Both the position numbers and the translations under genes were made by a program. Positions 9,260 to 21,200 of a stretch of 64,000 nucleotides of DNA are shown one piece after another (positions within the stretch are counted from its first letter, which is position 1; every line of letters starts with the position of its first letter). The DNA comes from Sergeia podlipaevii (taxonomy: Eukaryota > Euglenozoa > Kinetoplastea > Trypanosomatida > Trypanosomatidae): assembly GCA_030849805.1 (NCBI GenBank), contig JASANZ010002247.1:39886-103885 (forward strand). The letters run 5' to 3'. Below the pieces are notes generated by a model. It searched no databases. It worked only from the letters and a program-made list of their open reading frames with translations, and was not told the origin of the DNA.

Positions 9260-12200
9260 TTAGAAAGCATACACGACTGGCTGCTTACCATTCGCGCTCT
9301 TTCTCGTAGTATTTTTGCGGGGCGTCAAAACGGTTGAGTTCCCCGCAGCGAGTGACGATGTGGCGTTGCCGATCTTCTTACCTCCGCTGTGTCCACGGGC
9401 CCTGCTACTCGCGTCATCTGCCACAGATCCCGCAACCATCATCTCGTCCAAGTGTAACCTGGCTGCTTCTGCCATCCGAGCCCTCTCCCACTCCTCTGGG
9501 TCAAAGCGAAGAGGAGGTTCGCGGCCAAATCGATTTGTGGTTTCAAGCCCAAAGCGCTTGACCAATGCCTCTAGCCAGTTCCTTATGGAAACAGGCCAGT
9601 AGCCTGTTGCCACATCGCGCTCGTAGATCTTGTAGTGAAGATCGATGAGGTTGCTGGGGGCGTTCTCGCGAAGGTACGCCCCTACGCGGCGTGCATAGTA
9701 CTGAATATAGGCCGGCTCCACCCCCGATAGCACCTCGCGTGAGCACAGCTTTGTCCACTCAGGCAGCACCTCAAAGGCAGGCAGGCTCAGGTGGAAAGTT
9801 AACTGGCCAACAATTTGGGCCTGACTGCCCTCTGCGAAAGTGCCGCTGGTACGTCCCATCGGGGGCGGATTCTGGGCAGTGGACTTGATAATTGGTACAC
9901 TAATCAAGTCGCCAATCTGGTGCAGCTGGGAAGTCAGCAGAGCACGAAGAGAGAGGCGAACAAGTCCCATGTCTCCCTGGTGGTGCGCGAACATTGCGGA
10001 TGACTTTCTGCCGTTGCTGTTGCTGTTACGGTGGTCATCGCGCTTTTCATGTGCAACCTCGTCGGCGATGCCGGAGGTGTCGATGTAGTTGTTGATGTTG
10101 TTGATACCCCCGACAGAGCGCGAGCGCTGCCACGCTGCCTCGTCGCCTGAGTAGTGTCGCTTTTGTAATGACGAAGACGAGGACGAGGATTCCCCTCCCG
10201 CGGGATGACCTGACCCAGCACCTCCGCCATTGCGGCGGCTTGGTTTTACCCCGAGCAAATGCAGCTCCAGTGGCGGCATACTGCCCGTGTGCGGGTTGGC
10301 AAGGTCCAGACGGATCATAGGGTATACATCTTTCTGTCGAATCGCGTCATTCGTGAACTCTGAGGTCTTGCGAGACGTCTGCTGCTCGCCGCCAAATATT
10401 GCTGACACGGCAACGCCGCACATCGACTCCAGCTGCATACCCTCTGTAGTAGACATGTGAATGCTGTCGATGTGCATGTATACCGTTGTGTCCACGGGGC
10501 GGGGGCAGTACTGAGCTCGCATCTCCTTGTGCGCATCCTTGATGCTAGAACACTGTGAGATCAGTGGTTGCACCTGTGGAAGATCCTGCGGTCGGTACTT
10601 GGAGAGCAGCGAGGTAACATCCTGTGTTACCACGGCCATTGCGGGCTTGTCGTGCTCGCCATCAACGGATTTGATGAGGGTGACCGTGCTCACTGGGAAG
10701 GCCATCGACTGAAGCTGAACCCCAAGAAAGCCTAGTGGCGCACCTGTGGCGCCACCGCTCATGCCGTTAGACGCCAGCCCTGCACCGCGGTTGCCCGCAC
10801 CTGCTGCAGTTGGCATGCGATTTTCATTGATGAGCTGCACCTGCACTTCATCGTTAACAGAGCTGTGCTGGCGTTGCTGTTGCTGCTGCTGCTCACCAGG
10901 AGAGGAGCCGGCAGCAGTAGCACCAGCGACGGGGGCTGAATGCGGGTAAATTGGAAGCCACAGAACGTTCTTCTCGCCGCAGATGAGATGCCCAAGAGCG
11001 AGTTCGACGCTGCCGTGCACGAGTGTCTTGCGCAGGGGGCGGTGCTGACCAATCTTGAAGAAGACCGTGGAGTTCTTGGCGTCGTTTAGGCGAACCGTAG
11101 ATTCATTGCCCACATCAAGGTCAAACTTGATGGACGCCCCTCCTTGCACATTGGGCGTACGCAAGATCGCCTCACCATTCAAGTACGCCTTGACGTAGCA
11201 GGGGCCCTGGGGCTTGAAGTCACGAAGACCAAGAATGCGGACCGTCATGGGAGCAGATTGCACCACGTCAGTGCCGAACTCGCGCTTCTTCTCCGATAGC
11301 ATCTTCTCCACCTGCCATGGTTCCGTTGTATCGATCATAAACGGAACGCGGTGGAGGGTCTCCGGAGCACTGCGCTCCGCCATGGCCTCTAGCCTGGACT
11401 GATAGTACTTGGACTTGTCGCCGGAGTTCGCCTCCGCGTCGGCCGCGTCTCGGCCTGTGATACCAAAATCCTGGGCGACAATCTCCACCTTGATCTCGCC
11501 CTGGATCTTCGCATTGCGAGTGCCAGCGTTCTTGACGAGGCTCATTACGCGCGTGACGGGTAGCCGACGCGGTAGGCTCGCCACTCCCAAGACAACACGA
11601 CTGAACTCTGTCTCGTGTCCATCGATCTCAGAGATGAGCATCACTTCCACCGGGTCAGTATGGAGATCGTACACGGAAATATCGAGTGGGGTGTTGAAAG
11701 TCACATTTCCGTTGTGAATGGTTGAGGTGTCGGTGCGCTGAACAACAGGACCGACAGAGACACGAACGTGACATGGTCCATTGTTGTTGAAAGTGACTTT
11801 GTTGTTTATGGTATTGTTGCTGTTATTGCCGCCTTTATTATTATCGCTTCCAAAGATATCTTTGCAAAGACGCACATTTATTGTGGCGTGTTTGGACATA
11901 GGCTCAGGTCCTACCGTGCGTGACCACTCCTGCATGTACTGATCCACGTCATCAATACCTGCCATGATGACATCAAGGCGGTGGAGGTCGTCTCTCAGGT
12001 AGGCCCACAAGTACGCCAGCACGCGCTCTCGCACACGTTCCTCCATACTGGTGCTCATATGGAACGGACTTGTGTAATCATTGGTGCGCAGCACAATCGT
12101 GCACTCGCCGCTGTTGGCAGCATCGCCTGTCTCCGCGGCACGGACAAGCATCAACGTAGTCTGCTTTGGCTTCCCCGCTACCACATTGGCCAATCCAACC

Positions 12201-13912
12201 AGCGCAACTCCAACTTTGCGGCCTGCTGTGTACACGGCGACCTCCAGCTGCGCCACGTCAAGCGAGTTGCGAGGAAGCGAAAAATCAAAGTCCTCCTTGA
12301 AGGAAGCACGACCGTTACGGTAAGGGACGGTCTGCGACTGAACCGAGTCTGAGTCCGCCGTGATGACAACATAGCATGTCTCCGCCAGTAGTGGGGCTCC
12401 ATCGTCGCCAGTCAAAGAGGACACATTGACCACACTGAGCTGCAAGCGCACGGGGCGACCCACACTGTTTTCCGCGCTGCTGCCTCTATTTTTCTGGGGC
12501 GGTTGTGCGGCGCTGGAAGTGGCCTGAGGACCTTGAGTGATGGCGAGTACAACGGGAGAGGGGCTCGTGCGGGTGGCGTACATGGACTCAATGTGGTTTA
12601 AGCCTTCGTCCCCATACGGCAAGTATTCACCGACGAGCCAGTCAAGCCTGTGAAGGTCCTCTGGCGCGTAGGTGTTCAAGATGCGTTGCACCTCTTCGGA
12701 AAAGATTGCCTCCTCCTCTTCGGACGGAAGCTCATCAGCTCCAAAATCATCAGAGAAGATGCTCACAAGCAGCTCACCACGCTCGTACGCGTCTAAGGTG
12801 CGGGAGTGACGGACCATGGGCACCCACACCTCGCGCTCCACGCGCCAGATGAGATTGGTGAGAGACACAACACACTCCGCCACCTTCTTATCGCGGCTGG
12901 CGTCATCCGAGGAGAGCGCGATGAGCGTACAGACCAGTCCGTCACGCTCTGGGCAAGAGGAGTGGAATATAAATTCGTCGTTAAAGACGGGGTTGTGGTC
13001 ATTGGACGTGCCTGACGTGCCTCGCTCTTCCAGAGTGTGGACGACAATGGCGGTCGTTGGTGCGGTGCGGCCTGCTGCCTCCATCTCCGAGAAGACACCA
13101 ACAGCGCGGTGAATGCGCACTCGGAAACGACTTTGGCGGTTTTCATGTTGAACGAGTTGTCCCCCTTGAGGCTGTGACTGAGAGTGGCGTGCCCCACCGT
13201 GAGGAGTTGTCTGTCCCCCGTAGGAAGGACGGCTGCGCGCGTCTGCCCCATGGCTGTACTGGCCACTGTTGGCAGCACTCTGAGGTCTCTGATAGTAACT
13301 GTTACTTGTGCCGATTTGCTGGGGCTGCGGATGCTTCCGGCGCTGATAGTTATCCTTTGGCCTGTGTGTTTCCGCAAACTGGTCTGAAGGGTTGCGGTGG
13401 GGGATGCTCTCATAAGTGTCATTCTCCTCGCCGCCTTGATAGGGAGCCACCGACCCGTAGCGATACTGTTCACTATTGCGGTTGTTTTGATACGATGGTG
13501 TCTGGTTACTGTGGCCGCGGTGATGGTTGCTGTGGGTGACGCTGTTCCCACCGGAATACGCACTGCTCTTACGGGGGGCGGAGCGCTGATAGTAGCTCGA
13601 CTGGCCGAGGGGAGCAGAGTACTGATGGGAGCGCGGGGTCTGCTGCTGCCTAGGAGAGATATTGTGGTTGCTATAGCCAGGGCGGTTCTGAGGGCTGCGG
13701 TGACGGCTCTGTGGCTGAGAAGTGGAGGCTACCGCACCATCGCCGTTGACTTTCCTCCTTGTGTGAGAATCAGCTGGAACATAGGAACCCCGCGGATTGA
13801 CCTCCTCTTGTCGTCCTGTATCCCTCGATATGTACGAGAGAACTGGCTCGTCTCCAGTGTTCCACGACTCGCGCCTGCGATTGGAGTTTCCCCTACTATC
13901 GGCACGACTCAT
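9260..13912 (-). CDS. Multi-C2-domain protein (1550 aa), paralogue of the 15242-21502 gene
   Basis: Residues 1-260 form a Gln/Ser/Asn/Tyr-rich disordered head. At least five C2-like beta-sandwich units follow, at about 262-395, 486-613, 672-812, 889-1027 and 1138-1390. Most begin with an alternating basic/hydrophobic strand and end with a Gly-Glu-x-x-Val strand plus Asp-Phe-Gly or similar. Between units lies a helical segment built around a Leu-His-Arg-(Leu/Val) core and ending in Phe/Tyr-Gly-Pro-Glu-like residues. The same helical module closes the C terminus (about 1415-1490) and matches that of the upstream neighbour. C2 domains usually bind phospholipids, often with Ca2+, or act as protein scaffolds; the acidic Ca2+-binding loops are not obviously conserved here. 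There is no transmembrane segment. A membrane- or flagellum-associated scaffold is plausible but inferred. The ATG at 13912 lies one base after the only nearby acceptor AG. Confidence 0.75.
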   Translation of the reverse strand: MSRADSRGNSNRRRESWNTGDEPVLSYISRDTGRQEEVNPRGSYVPADSHTRRKVNGDGAVASTSQPQSRHRSPQNRPGYSNHNISPRQQQTPRSHQYSAPLGQSSYYQRSAPRKSSAYSGGNSVTHSNHHRGHSNQTPSYQNNRNSEQYRYGSVAPYQGGEENDTYESIPHRNPSDQFAETHRPKDNYQRRKHPQPQQIGTSNSYYQRPQSAANSGQYSHGADARSRPSYGGQTTPHGGARHSQSQPQGGQLVQHENRQSRFRVRIHRAVGVFSEMEAAGRTAPTTAIVVHTLEERGTSGTSNDHNPVFNDEFIFHSSCPERDGLVCTLIALSSDDASRDKKVAECVVSLTNLIWRVEREVWVPMVRHSRTLDAYERGELLVSIFSDDFGADELPSEEEEAIFSEEVQRILNTYAPEDLHRLDWLVGEYLPYGDEGLNHIESMYATRTSPSPVVLAITQGPQATSSAAQPPQKNRGSSAENSVGRPVRLQLSVVNVSSLTGDDGAPLLAETCYVVITADSDSVQSQTVPYRNGRASFKEDFDFSLPRNSLDVAQLEVAVYTAGRKVGVALVGLANVVAGKPKQTTLMLVRAAETGDAANSGECTIVLRTNDYTSPFHMSTSMEERVRERVLAYLWAYLRDDLHRLDVIMAGIDDVDQYMQEWSRTVGPEPMSKHATINVRLCKDIFGSDNNKGGNNSNNTINNKVTFNNNGPCHVRVSVGPVVQRTDTSTIHNGNVTFNTPLDISVYDLHTDPVEVMLISEIDGHETEFSRVVLGVASLPRRLPVTRVMSLVKNAGTRNAKIQGEIKVEIVAQDFGITGRDAADAEANSGDKSKYYQSRLEAMAERSAPETLHRVPFMIDTTEPWQVEKMLSEKKREFGTDVVQSAPMTVRILGLRDFKPQGPCYVKAYLNGEAILRTPNVQGGASIKFDLDVGNESTVRLNDAKNSTVFFKIGQHRPLRKTLVHGSVELALGHLICGEKNVLWLPIYPHSAPVAGATAAGSSPGEQQQQQQRQHSSVNDEVQVQLINENRMPTAAGAGNRGAGLASNGMSGGATGAPLGFLGVQLQSMAFPVSTVTLIKSVDGEHDKPAMAVVTQDVTSLLSKYRPQDLPQVQPLISQCSSIKDAHKEMRAQYCPRPVDTTVYMHIDSIHMSTTEGMQLESMCGVAVSAIFGGEQQTSRKTSEFTNDAIRQKDVYPMIRLDLANPHTGSMPPLELHLLGVKPSRRNGGGAGSGHPAGGESSSSSSSLQKRHYSGDEAAWQRSRSVGGINNINNYIDTSGIADEVAHEKRDDHRNSNSNGRKSSAMFAHHQGDMGLVRLSLRALLTSQLHQIGDLISVPIIKSTAQNPPPMGRTSGTFAEGSQAQIVGQLTFHLSLPAFEVLPEWTKLCSREVLSGVEPAYIQYYARRVGAYLRENAPSNLIDLHYKIYERDVATGYWPVSIRNWLEALVKRFGLETTNRFGREPPLRFDPEEWERARMAEAARLHLDEMMVAGSVADDASSRARGHSGGKKIGNATSSLAAGNSTVLTPRKNTTRKSANGKQPVVYAF

Positions 13913-15241
13913 GCTATATCGTGGGTGATGTGATCAGAGAAAAAGAATTAAAAAAAGTAAATGTGTTTTCTTCTTTCTTCTTATACAATGTGCTGATACA
14001 ATACTTTTCCCCCTGTTCCTCACGCAAACCGTAACGTATGACTCTAATATTGTAGGTGTGTGAAGCGTACGGTCCGCTCCACTTGAAGTACAGAGCAGCA
14101 AATATTGTTGTTTACTTCTATATCTGTGCTATTGCCCGTATTGAGCTCACTGTAAAAAAAAAGAAAAAGAGAAGTAACCGGTCGAAACGTAAGGGGGAAA
14201 CCTGGTGCTTAGTCAATGGAAAAGAAACAGAAATGAAACTATAGTATATAATACTACCTGTATTTATTCCCCGTAAAATATCAGCGAGTGAGATTGTGCT
14301 TGTGCTTGTGTGTGTGTGCCTTTTTCACGCTATCACGTCTCTCAAATATGTATTTATACTTTCTATTTTCAGAAAACAAAGAAGGAAACTACAGATATAT
14401 ACTATCGAGGTAACGTTTAAAAAAGAAAAGAAATCAATCACTTGTAAGCTCTTGCACAAAAATAAAAGAAATAGACAACACTAAAACGATGATACTTCTG
14501 TGTATATAAAAAAAAAAATACGCAACCCTGGTGAAAGAGGGCTAGCTAAAACTATGATACACTGATGTGATTGCAATAATGGGAAAAAAAAAATTATCAT
14601 AATAATAAACAAGCAAAAAAAAAAAAAAGATGAAGAGAAACAAGAATGACTGGATGCTGTATAGCAAGCAATTTAGTCAAAAAGAGATCAGGTGCAGCAG
14701 CAGCAAAGAAAAAAGAGATCCACATCGTCATCAAGGGTTTTTTTTTTTTTAAAGGGATTTTATTTTGTTAAAACGAAGCGATATCAAAGCACAAGGAAAG
14801 AGAAATGAATAAATTCGAGGCAAAGCATATATATATGTTTAAATAATAAAAGAAAACGTAATCAACAGCAACTGCGCGTTTTTCATCAGATATGTAACAC
14901 TGCTGTCATGTATATCGATTAAGAAGAAGAATACCCAAACGTTTCCTTTTCATGAGGAAAACGACAGGGCAGATAAGTGTGTGTGTGTGTGTCCACGTGA
15001 GTGTGCGTAGGCGCAAAGCAACACGTATAAATAATAAAAAAAGATACACATGTATCCTCAGAGAGCAACGAAGCGCAGCATCAGCGAAGATTGCCCATAC
15101 ATATATATTCACGCACATACGCAAGCATAGTCATGTGCACACACAGCTAAATCAATATAAAAGCATAATGCACAGAAGGTTTGGAAGGGAGAAAAAAAAG
15201 CATGACCAATTCAAAAAAATCAAAAAAAAAAAGACTGGTCA
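13913..15241. other. Spacer between the two multi-C2 genes
   Basis: This 1.3-kb AT-rich segment has A-runs, a T-run near 14739-14750 and a (GT)n tract near 14977-14991. No convincing gene is present; open frames are short and repeat-derived. It should hold the 3'UTR of the upstream C2 gene and the short leader of the downstream one. Confidence 0.6.
13914..13960 (-). promoter_or_regulatory. Predicted trans-splice acceptor for the 9260-13912 gene
   Basis: In the minus sense a T/C-rich tract (13937-13960) is followed by the first AG at 13914-13915, which leaves a single C before the ATG. No other AG lies between the tract and the start. The native 5'UTR would therefore be about 1 nt beyond the spliced leader. 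Confidence 0.4.
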
Positions 15242-18200
15242 CTATAGTGACCGCCCAAATACTCTCGGTGGTTCTAGCTCCGGTGACACAAGTGAGTCAT
15301 CATACTCATCCTCGTCATTCTTTCTTCGTCCTTCCTTGTCTGCGTCCTCTGTGTTGTTTGGTCGTGGCACCGGCCCCGCCTCCTCAAGTTCAGGCCCCCA
15401 CCGCAGCACGAGCTCAGACAAGTAGTCAGGCAAACCCTTGCGCCACGTGCCAGTGGCAACATACATTTCATAAATAAATGCATGGAAACTCTCCAGAGTA
15501 TTGGCATCGTAGTGTTTAAGGTGCGAGCAAATGCGATCGGCGTAGTAACGCACATAGTCACGATCAAACTTGGATATGGCCGTAGAAGAAAAACGGACCG
15601 AGACGGGGTAGCTCTCAAAGGCGGGGGGAAGCAGGGAGAATGTAATAGTGCCCATTAGGGTGGCGTGCGAGCGGTTAGTGGCGTGACGCAAAGATACAAG
15701 GGGAACGGTCACCTTCTCTGACATGGCGTATACCTTGGGGGTGAGCAGCGCACGCAGAGAAACCGTGGCGCACCCAATTTCACGCTGCTGCTTGCTGTTA
15801 TGGTGACTGTTGCCGCCGTCATTCGCTTCCTTGTCCGTCACCTGCAGTGTCATGACAGCATCTGCACCAGTCCTGGTGATATCGACTCGTAGAAGCGGAA
15901 AGGTGAGCGCGTCGACACCGTGCTTCGTCATCCCGCACTCCAGTATCTTCGACCCAGGCTTCAGCCGTGATGCCTCGACAGTGTCCTTACCTACAGCAGC
16001 AGAAACAACAAGGCCCTGACTCGAGTTCTCTACAAAGGGGGCGCCAGTGGTTCGGCTGTGCATACCAGGTTTGCGAGTGGCAATACTGTGCACGGCCACA
16101 TAAACAGTGCCAACCGCATTAGGTGCGACCTGCAGGCGCAGCGAGCGGTGAAGACGGCGAATGTCTGCTGCGCGGAAGAATGCCAGGCTCAACTTGCGAA
16201 GATCCTTGGCGTTGTACTTGTGCACTAGCGAGGCAAGGTCGTCCATGATGGGCTCCACCTCAGAGGTTGGGAGCGGTGTCCAGTCGGAGGAATGCGCGTA
16301 CTCAATCGGGGGCACAGAGATACTGAGGCGGCAGAGGCCAAGGAACTTGTTATCCGTTCGGTATAGGCGAAGTGTCCTTTCTGTGGTACGCTTCGGCGCG
16401 CAGTGGGCGATGGAGAAGTCTGCGTAGCACAGCGCATCCGCACCGATGAAGCGATCCACCGACAGTTTCAGTGTCAGGATCTGTGAGGGGGCAGTAGTGG
16501 TGTCCTCCAGCATAAAAACGGCATCCGTCATCTTGGCAAGGTCGGTTATTGGCGTTGTCTTGGTCTTGTACAGGACATCGTCCTTGTTGCTCACACGCAC
16601 GATAACATCCTTCTCAGGCACCGCGTCTGCTGCAAAGACAATACTGGTGAGCGCTATCTTCACTCCCTTGAGCATAGCGAGCGAGGTACCATCCAGCGTG
16701 CGCGATAAAGATGTACTGAGCTCCTCGTCGGTTTCAACGCTTTTACCGCCAGCCGTCAAGGGCAACATATGGCTTGGTATCGCGCCTTGCGTGGAGTTCA
16801 GCATGTGAAATGTGGGCAGGCCAATGCTGCCGTCCCGGTGTCCTGCTGCGTCACCAGTGGGTGCGAGGCTTGGAGTGCCTTCATGGCGATGGTCCGCGTT
16901 CGCATTGCTATCATTGGCTATAGCAGGGGCGTAGTAGGCAGTGGAGTGAGATCGCGCATGAAGGTCTGGCTCGACGCCAAAGTCTTCTGTGAACAACTCG
17001 AGCTCTACAACGCCGTTTATCTCAGCGCTCTTGGTGCCAGCGTTCATCACAATTGGCAACCGCATCGCATTGGACACGCTGCGTTCAATGCGATCCAGCG
17101 GGATCTGTGTCCGTCCCAGCTCCACACTCTTGGAGGGAAAGTAGTTCATCAAGATCAGCTCCACCTTCTCCCTCTCTGGCAGGCCGACGATAAGGTCGAA
17201 ACTTTCAAAGAAGACAAACTCTGTCTTTCCCTGCACGATGGAAGTGCGGTACTCGTCCAAGCCACAGCGCAGGATACAGAACGGATTTGCTTTTTCAGCA
17301 CGAGTGACATTGACGTTGCAGCAGCGGTTGATTGAGAGCTTCAGCACGTAGTTCCCAGGCTCTGGCCCGTACTTCTCTACGAGTTTCTTAAGGTAGGCGT
17401 CCATGTTGAGTGTCGTCGCGTACTTCACATCAGCGTGTGCCAGCTCAGAAGGGAGGTAGTACAAGTAGTACCTACTCAGACGCACGTAACGGGACTGCTC
17501 GGCAGCGGTCGGTGGAGCCGCAGAGCTACCAAAAGAGAAACTCCTTAAAGAAACAGTAATGAAGCCGCACGCCTGTGGTGTAGCGGAGCGAGCCCCAATG
17601 ACAAGAACGTGCGTGCGCTTCTGTGCGACCCCCTTGTGCAAGTCCGCCAGTGACACGTAGCACTCACCTGCCTTCTGACTACCATTCAGAATAACAGAGA
17701 AACATAAATTGGCTTCGGCTGGGTCAGTGATGAGCACCATGCAGCGCTCTGCAAACGCAAATTGGCCACCACTGCCATGCACAGAGCGAGTCTTGCTCTT
17801 GGTCTTGGTGCCCACCTTCACCTTTACTACGCAATTGCCTTCCACCAGCATGTTTGCGTTGTGCAGCTTGTTGACGCTCTCGATGACAACCTCGATCTCG
17901 CATGGGTCTACCTTCTTGCCTAGAGTCAGAAACGACGACATTGAGCGGTCAGTTATCCCTGGTGCCGCGAGCGTGGCGGTCTCGCCGAACAACTTGCGCA
18001 TAATGATGCTCTCGCGGTGTGAGTAGGTTCCGACGTACCACTCCAGAGCATGAAGGCGCTGCGGAACCGCTTGCATCAGGAACTCCCGCAAACGCTCTCT
18101 AAAGCGGTTCTCCGCGTCCACGGAGGGCATGTAGTCAAGACCAAAGTTCTCGCCTCGGGTAGTGATGCACACCGAACCGTACTCCGTTGCCTTCTCTTGA

Positions 18201-21200
18201 TATGGATGCTGTACAAGAGCGGCCCAGCGCGTACGCGGCTGGCCACGCTGCACGTTACGCATCGACAGCACACAGTGGCCCAACTTCTTGGCACCATATG
18301 GGGTGTCAGTAAGAACCGTGATACGCAGCTCGTCAATGCCTGGGTCTTCCACGTCGAAGCTAAACTCCTCGTTGTACTGCGGGTTGCTCGTGCCAAACTC
18401 AAGCCTGGAGCGGTGCGTCGCCTTAACCGTAGAGAGCAGCACATACGGATTCGGTGGCGCCTTGGCACTCGACAGTAAGTTCTTGCAGTAGAGTAAGCGT
18501 ACATGCAGTTTCCTTGCCTGTGGTGGCACGTACGTGGGTGCGACAAGCGCAGTCTTTGAAAGACTGGTGCTGTTGTTGTTGTTGTTGCCAGGAAAGGAAG
18601 TAAATGAAGAGACGGCTGAGGAGAGCTCCTCGCCCTCGTTCTGCACCATGCCATGCACATCATCCTCGGAGTTATACGCCGATGGCACTGCGCTGAGCAA
18701 CTGAGAGTCGCAGAACTCGTCAATGCCCTCAATGCCTTCATCCATGAGATTGAATGTAGGCACAGGAGCGGGAAGTATGCTGTTTGTGCGGGTGAAGGCC
18801 TCTTCATCGCTGTTGGCGTCTATTGATGAATTGGATCTGGAATGAAGGCTACCGCGGCCCGTACCAGCACCGCCTTGTATACCAAGCAGATGCTGTTGCG
18901 AGCGTATTTGTTTCTTGAACGCACTCCACTTGAGGCTCCATCTGCTGCCGCCGGTGTTGCTGACGCTGCCACCACCTTCATCCCCGCCGCTATTGTAGCC
19001 ATCCTCCCCACCGCTGCTCTGCCTCCGCATCTCCCTCCTCTGGTGTCCTCGCCGCCCCTCCGCGGAATTGCGCCTCTGTCTGCTTGCGATGAGCGTGCGG
19101 GTGCGGTCCACGAGATTGAGGTCCATTGCGGTGTACTTGAAGCCCACCGTGCCGGTCTCACGCGGTTGATTCTTGTCTGCGTAGGGGTAAATTGGGACGA
19201 AGTCGTAGTACTGCCGCCCAAGCACGACATCTGCGAGTGAGATCACCGCGCGGCCAATCTCGCGGTCAGCGCCCATGTCGGACTGGTCCATTACCAGTAA
19301 CGTGATATCGCTGTCCTCGGCACGATCAAAGTAGAACTCGCAGCACTCGAAGAAGTCCGGCTCCGTGGAGAGCTTGACGCACTTAGTCTGGAAGAAGTCG
19401 ATGCCAACGCGCACGACGACGTACGGATTGATACCCCCGAAGCGAGACTTGAGCTGACGACAGCCGAGCACCGTAAAGTAGAGGGCGTGCGTTGGGTCTT
19501 CCTCACCGTACTCTGCTGCCATCTGAGCCATGAAGGTCTCCATGTCAAAGACAGTCGCCACGGCGAGATTGATGCGATGAAGGCTCTCCGGTAGTCGGCG
19601 GTAGGCGTAGCGACGCATTCGGCCAGAGTACATGCAGTCTTCGACAGTGTCGACCTCGTACGCGTGTCCGATCTGATCGCTGTACAGACCAACTCTGACC
19701 ACGCCGCTGAAGTAAGCTTCCGTGGTGCCAGCGTTGCCAACAAGATGGAACTTACGGTTGTTGCGTACGCCGCGCTGTGTGTTGAGACACGTAAAGTCCA
19801 CTCTTCCATAAATCACCGTTTCATCGTTTGCCTTGACAATATCGACGCGGATCATGTCTGTCTCGCGCACCACATCAAAGAGGTAGCTCTCGTCAAACAC
19901 GCACGCAACGTTCTGGCGAACCACACGTGCCTTCGTGCGTACTGCTGAAGTACCCATCGTGATGATCGCTATCACCTCCTGCTCATGCAGGTCCTTCGGC
20001 CCATCAATATCCATGAGTGAGTACACAGAGTCAATCGTGACCAGCAGACGGACACTGCCGGGCTCACGACCGTGCTCCACCACAAGATCCTGCATGAATT
20101 CCTCCAGCTCCCACAGCCGCGAGCGGATGTATATGTCCACCAGCGGAATGCGCATCGAGTCGTAGCGATTAAAGAACTTGCTGAGGCGATTGTAGAACTC
20201 ATCCACGTGGGCAACCTGCTCAATGGGTACAAGGCCAAAGTTGGTCGGCTGCAGGGTAAGGTGTACGACGCCAGTGATATTAACCTGTGCAATGTTCGAA
20301 TAGGTGCACAAGAACAGATGTCGCGCCGAGGCGTGCCCTCGTGCAAGGGGAGCCACGCTGACGCTACTACGTCCGATTTCATAGTGTTTGCTACCATTCT
20401 TGCCCATGACTATCACCTGAATGACGAATGAGGAAGGGTTCACCACATCCAGCCCCGTCTCGTTGTTATCCGACCACACAACGGTGTTTTGTAGACCCAT
20501 AGAGCCACTGACGTGGTCCTCCCTTTCAGTACGCAGCACCACATACACGTCATCAGATCCAACGAGCGAAGTGTTCAGAGCAGATTTGTTTAGATTAGAG
20601 AGACCATCAATGTGCACCATGACGCGGAATGCAATAGACTCCAGCCCCCCATAGTACCTGCACAAGCGCCGAATGAGCTCATCAAACGTCTCTGGCGTGG
20701 TTGGCTGCGCAAAGGTAAGCTCGGGACCACCCACGGCCACAATTGTTGTCCGTGATTTCTCGCCTTGTCCAGAAGACGGGGGCGAATCTGCGGCTGAAAC
20801 AGTACTAGATGAAGTGATGCCACCCGCTCCGCCTGAAGTATTCGTGTTCTTGTACTCGCGCACATGTGCAATGAGCAGGTCAATGACTTGTATTTTGGGT
20901 TTGTCGTACTGGAGTAGCAGTCGCTCGATGCGCCTGATGGATTGCGCCTCGACCTCTTCATCCATTGTAAGAGAGCCTGGGCTCTCGCCAAGAGAATCTG
21001 ATTCAAGTGTAATCGTGATCGTCCCTGACACGCCCTGTGGAAGCACACAGATCACCGTATCCTCGTCTCTAGGAGTGGGAGTGCCAAGCAGAAAGGTGCG
21101 CCTCTTCGCCCTCCCTTGCACGAGACGACGGATGGAGATATAGCAGGTGCCAATAATCGGATCCTTTGCTCGCCCTTCATCATCACCACCTCCGTTGCCT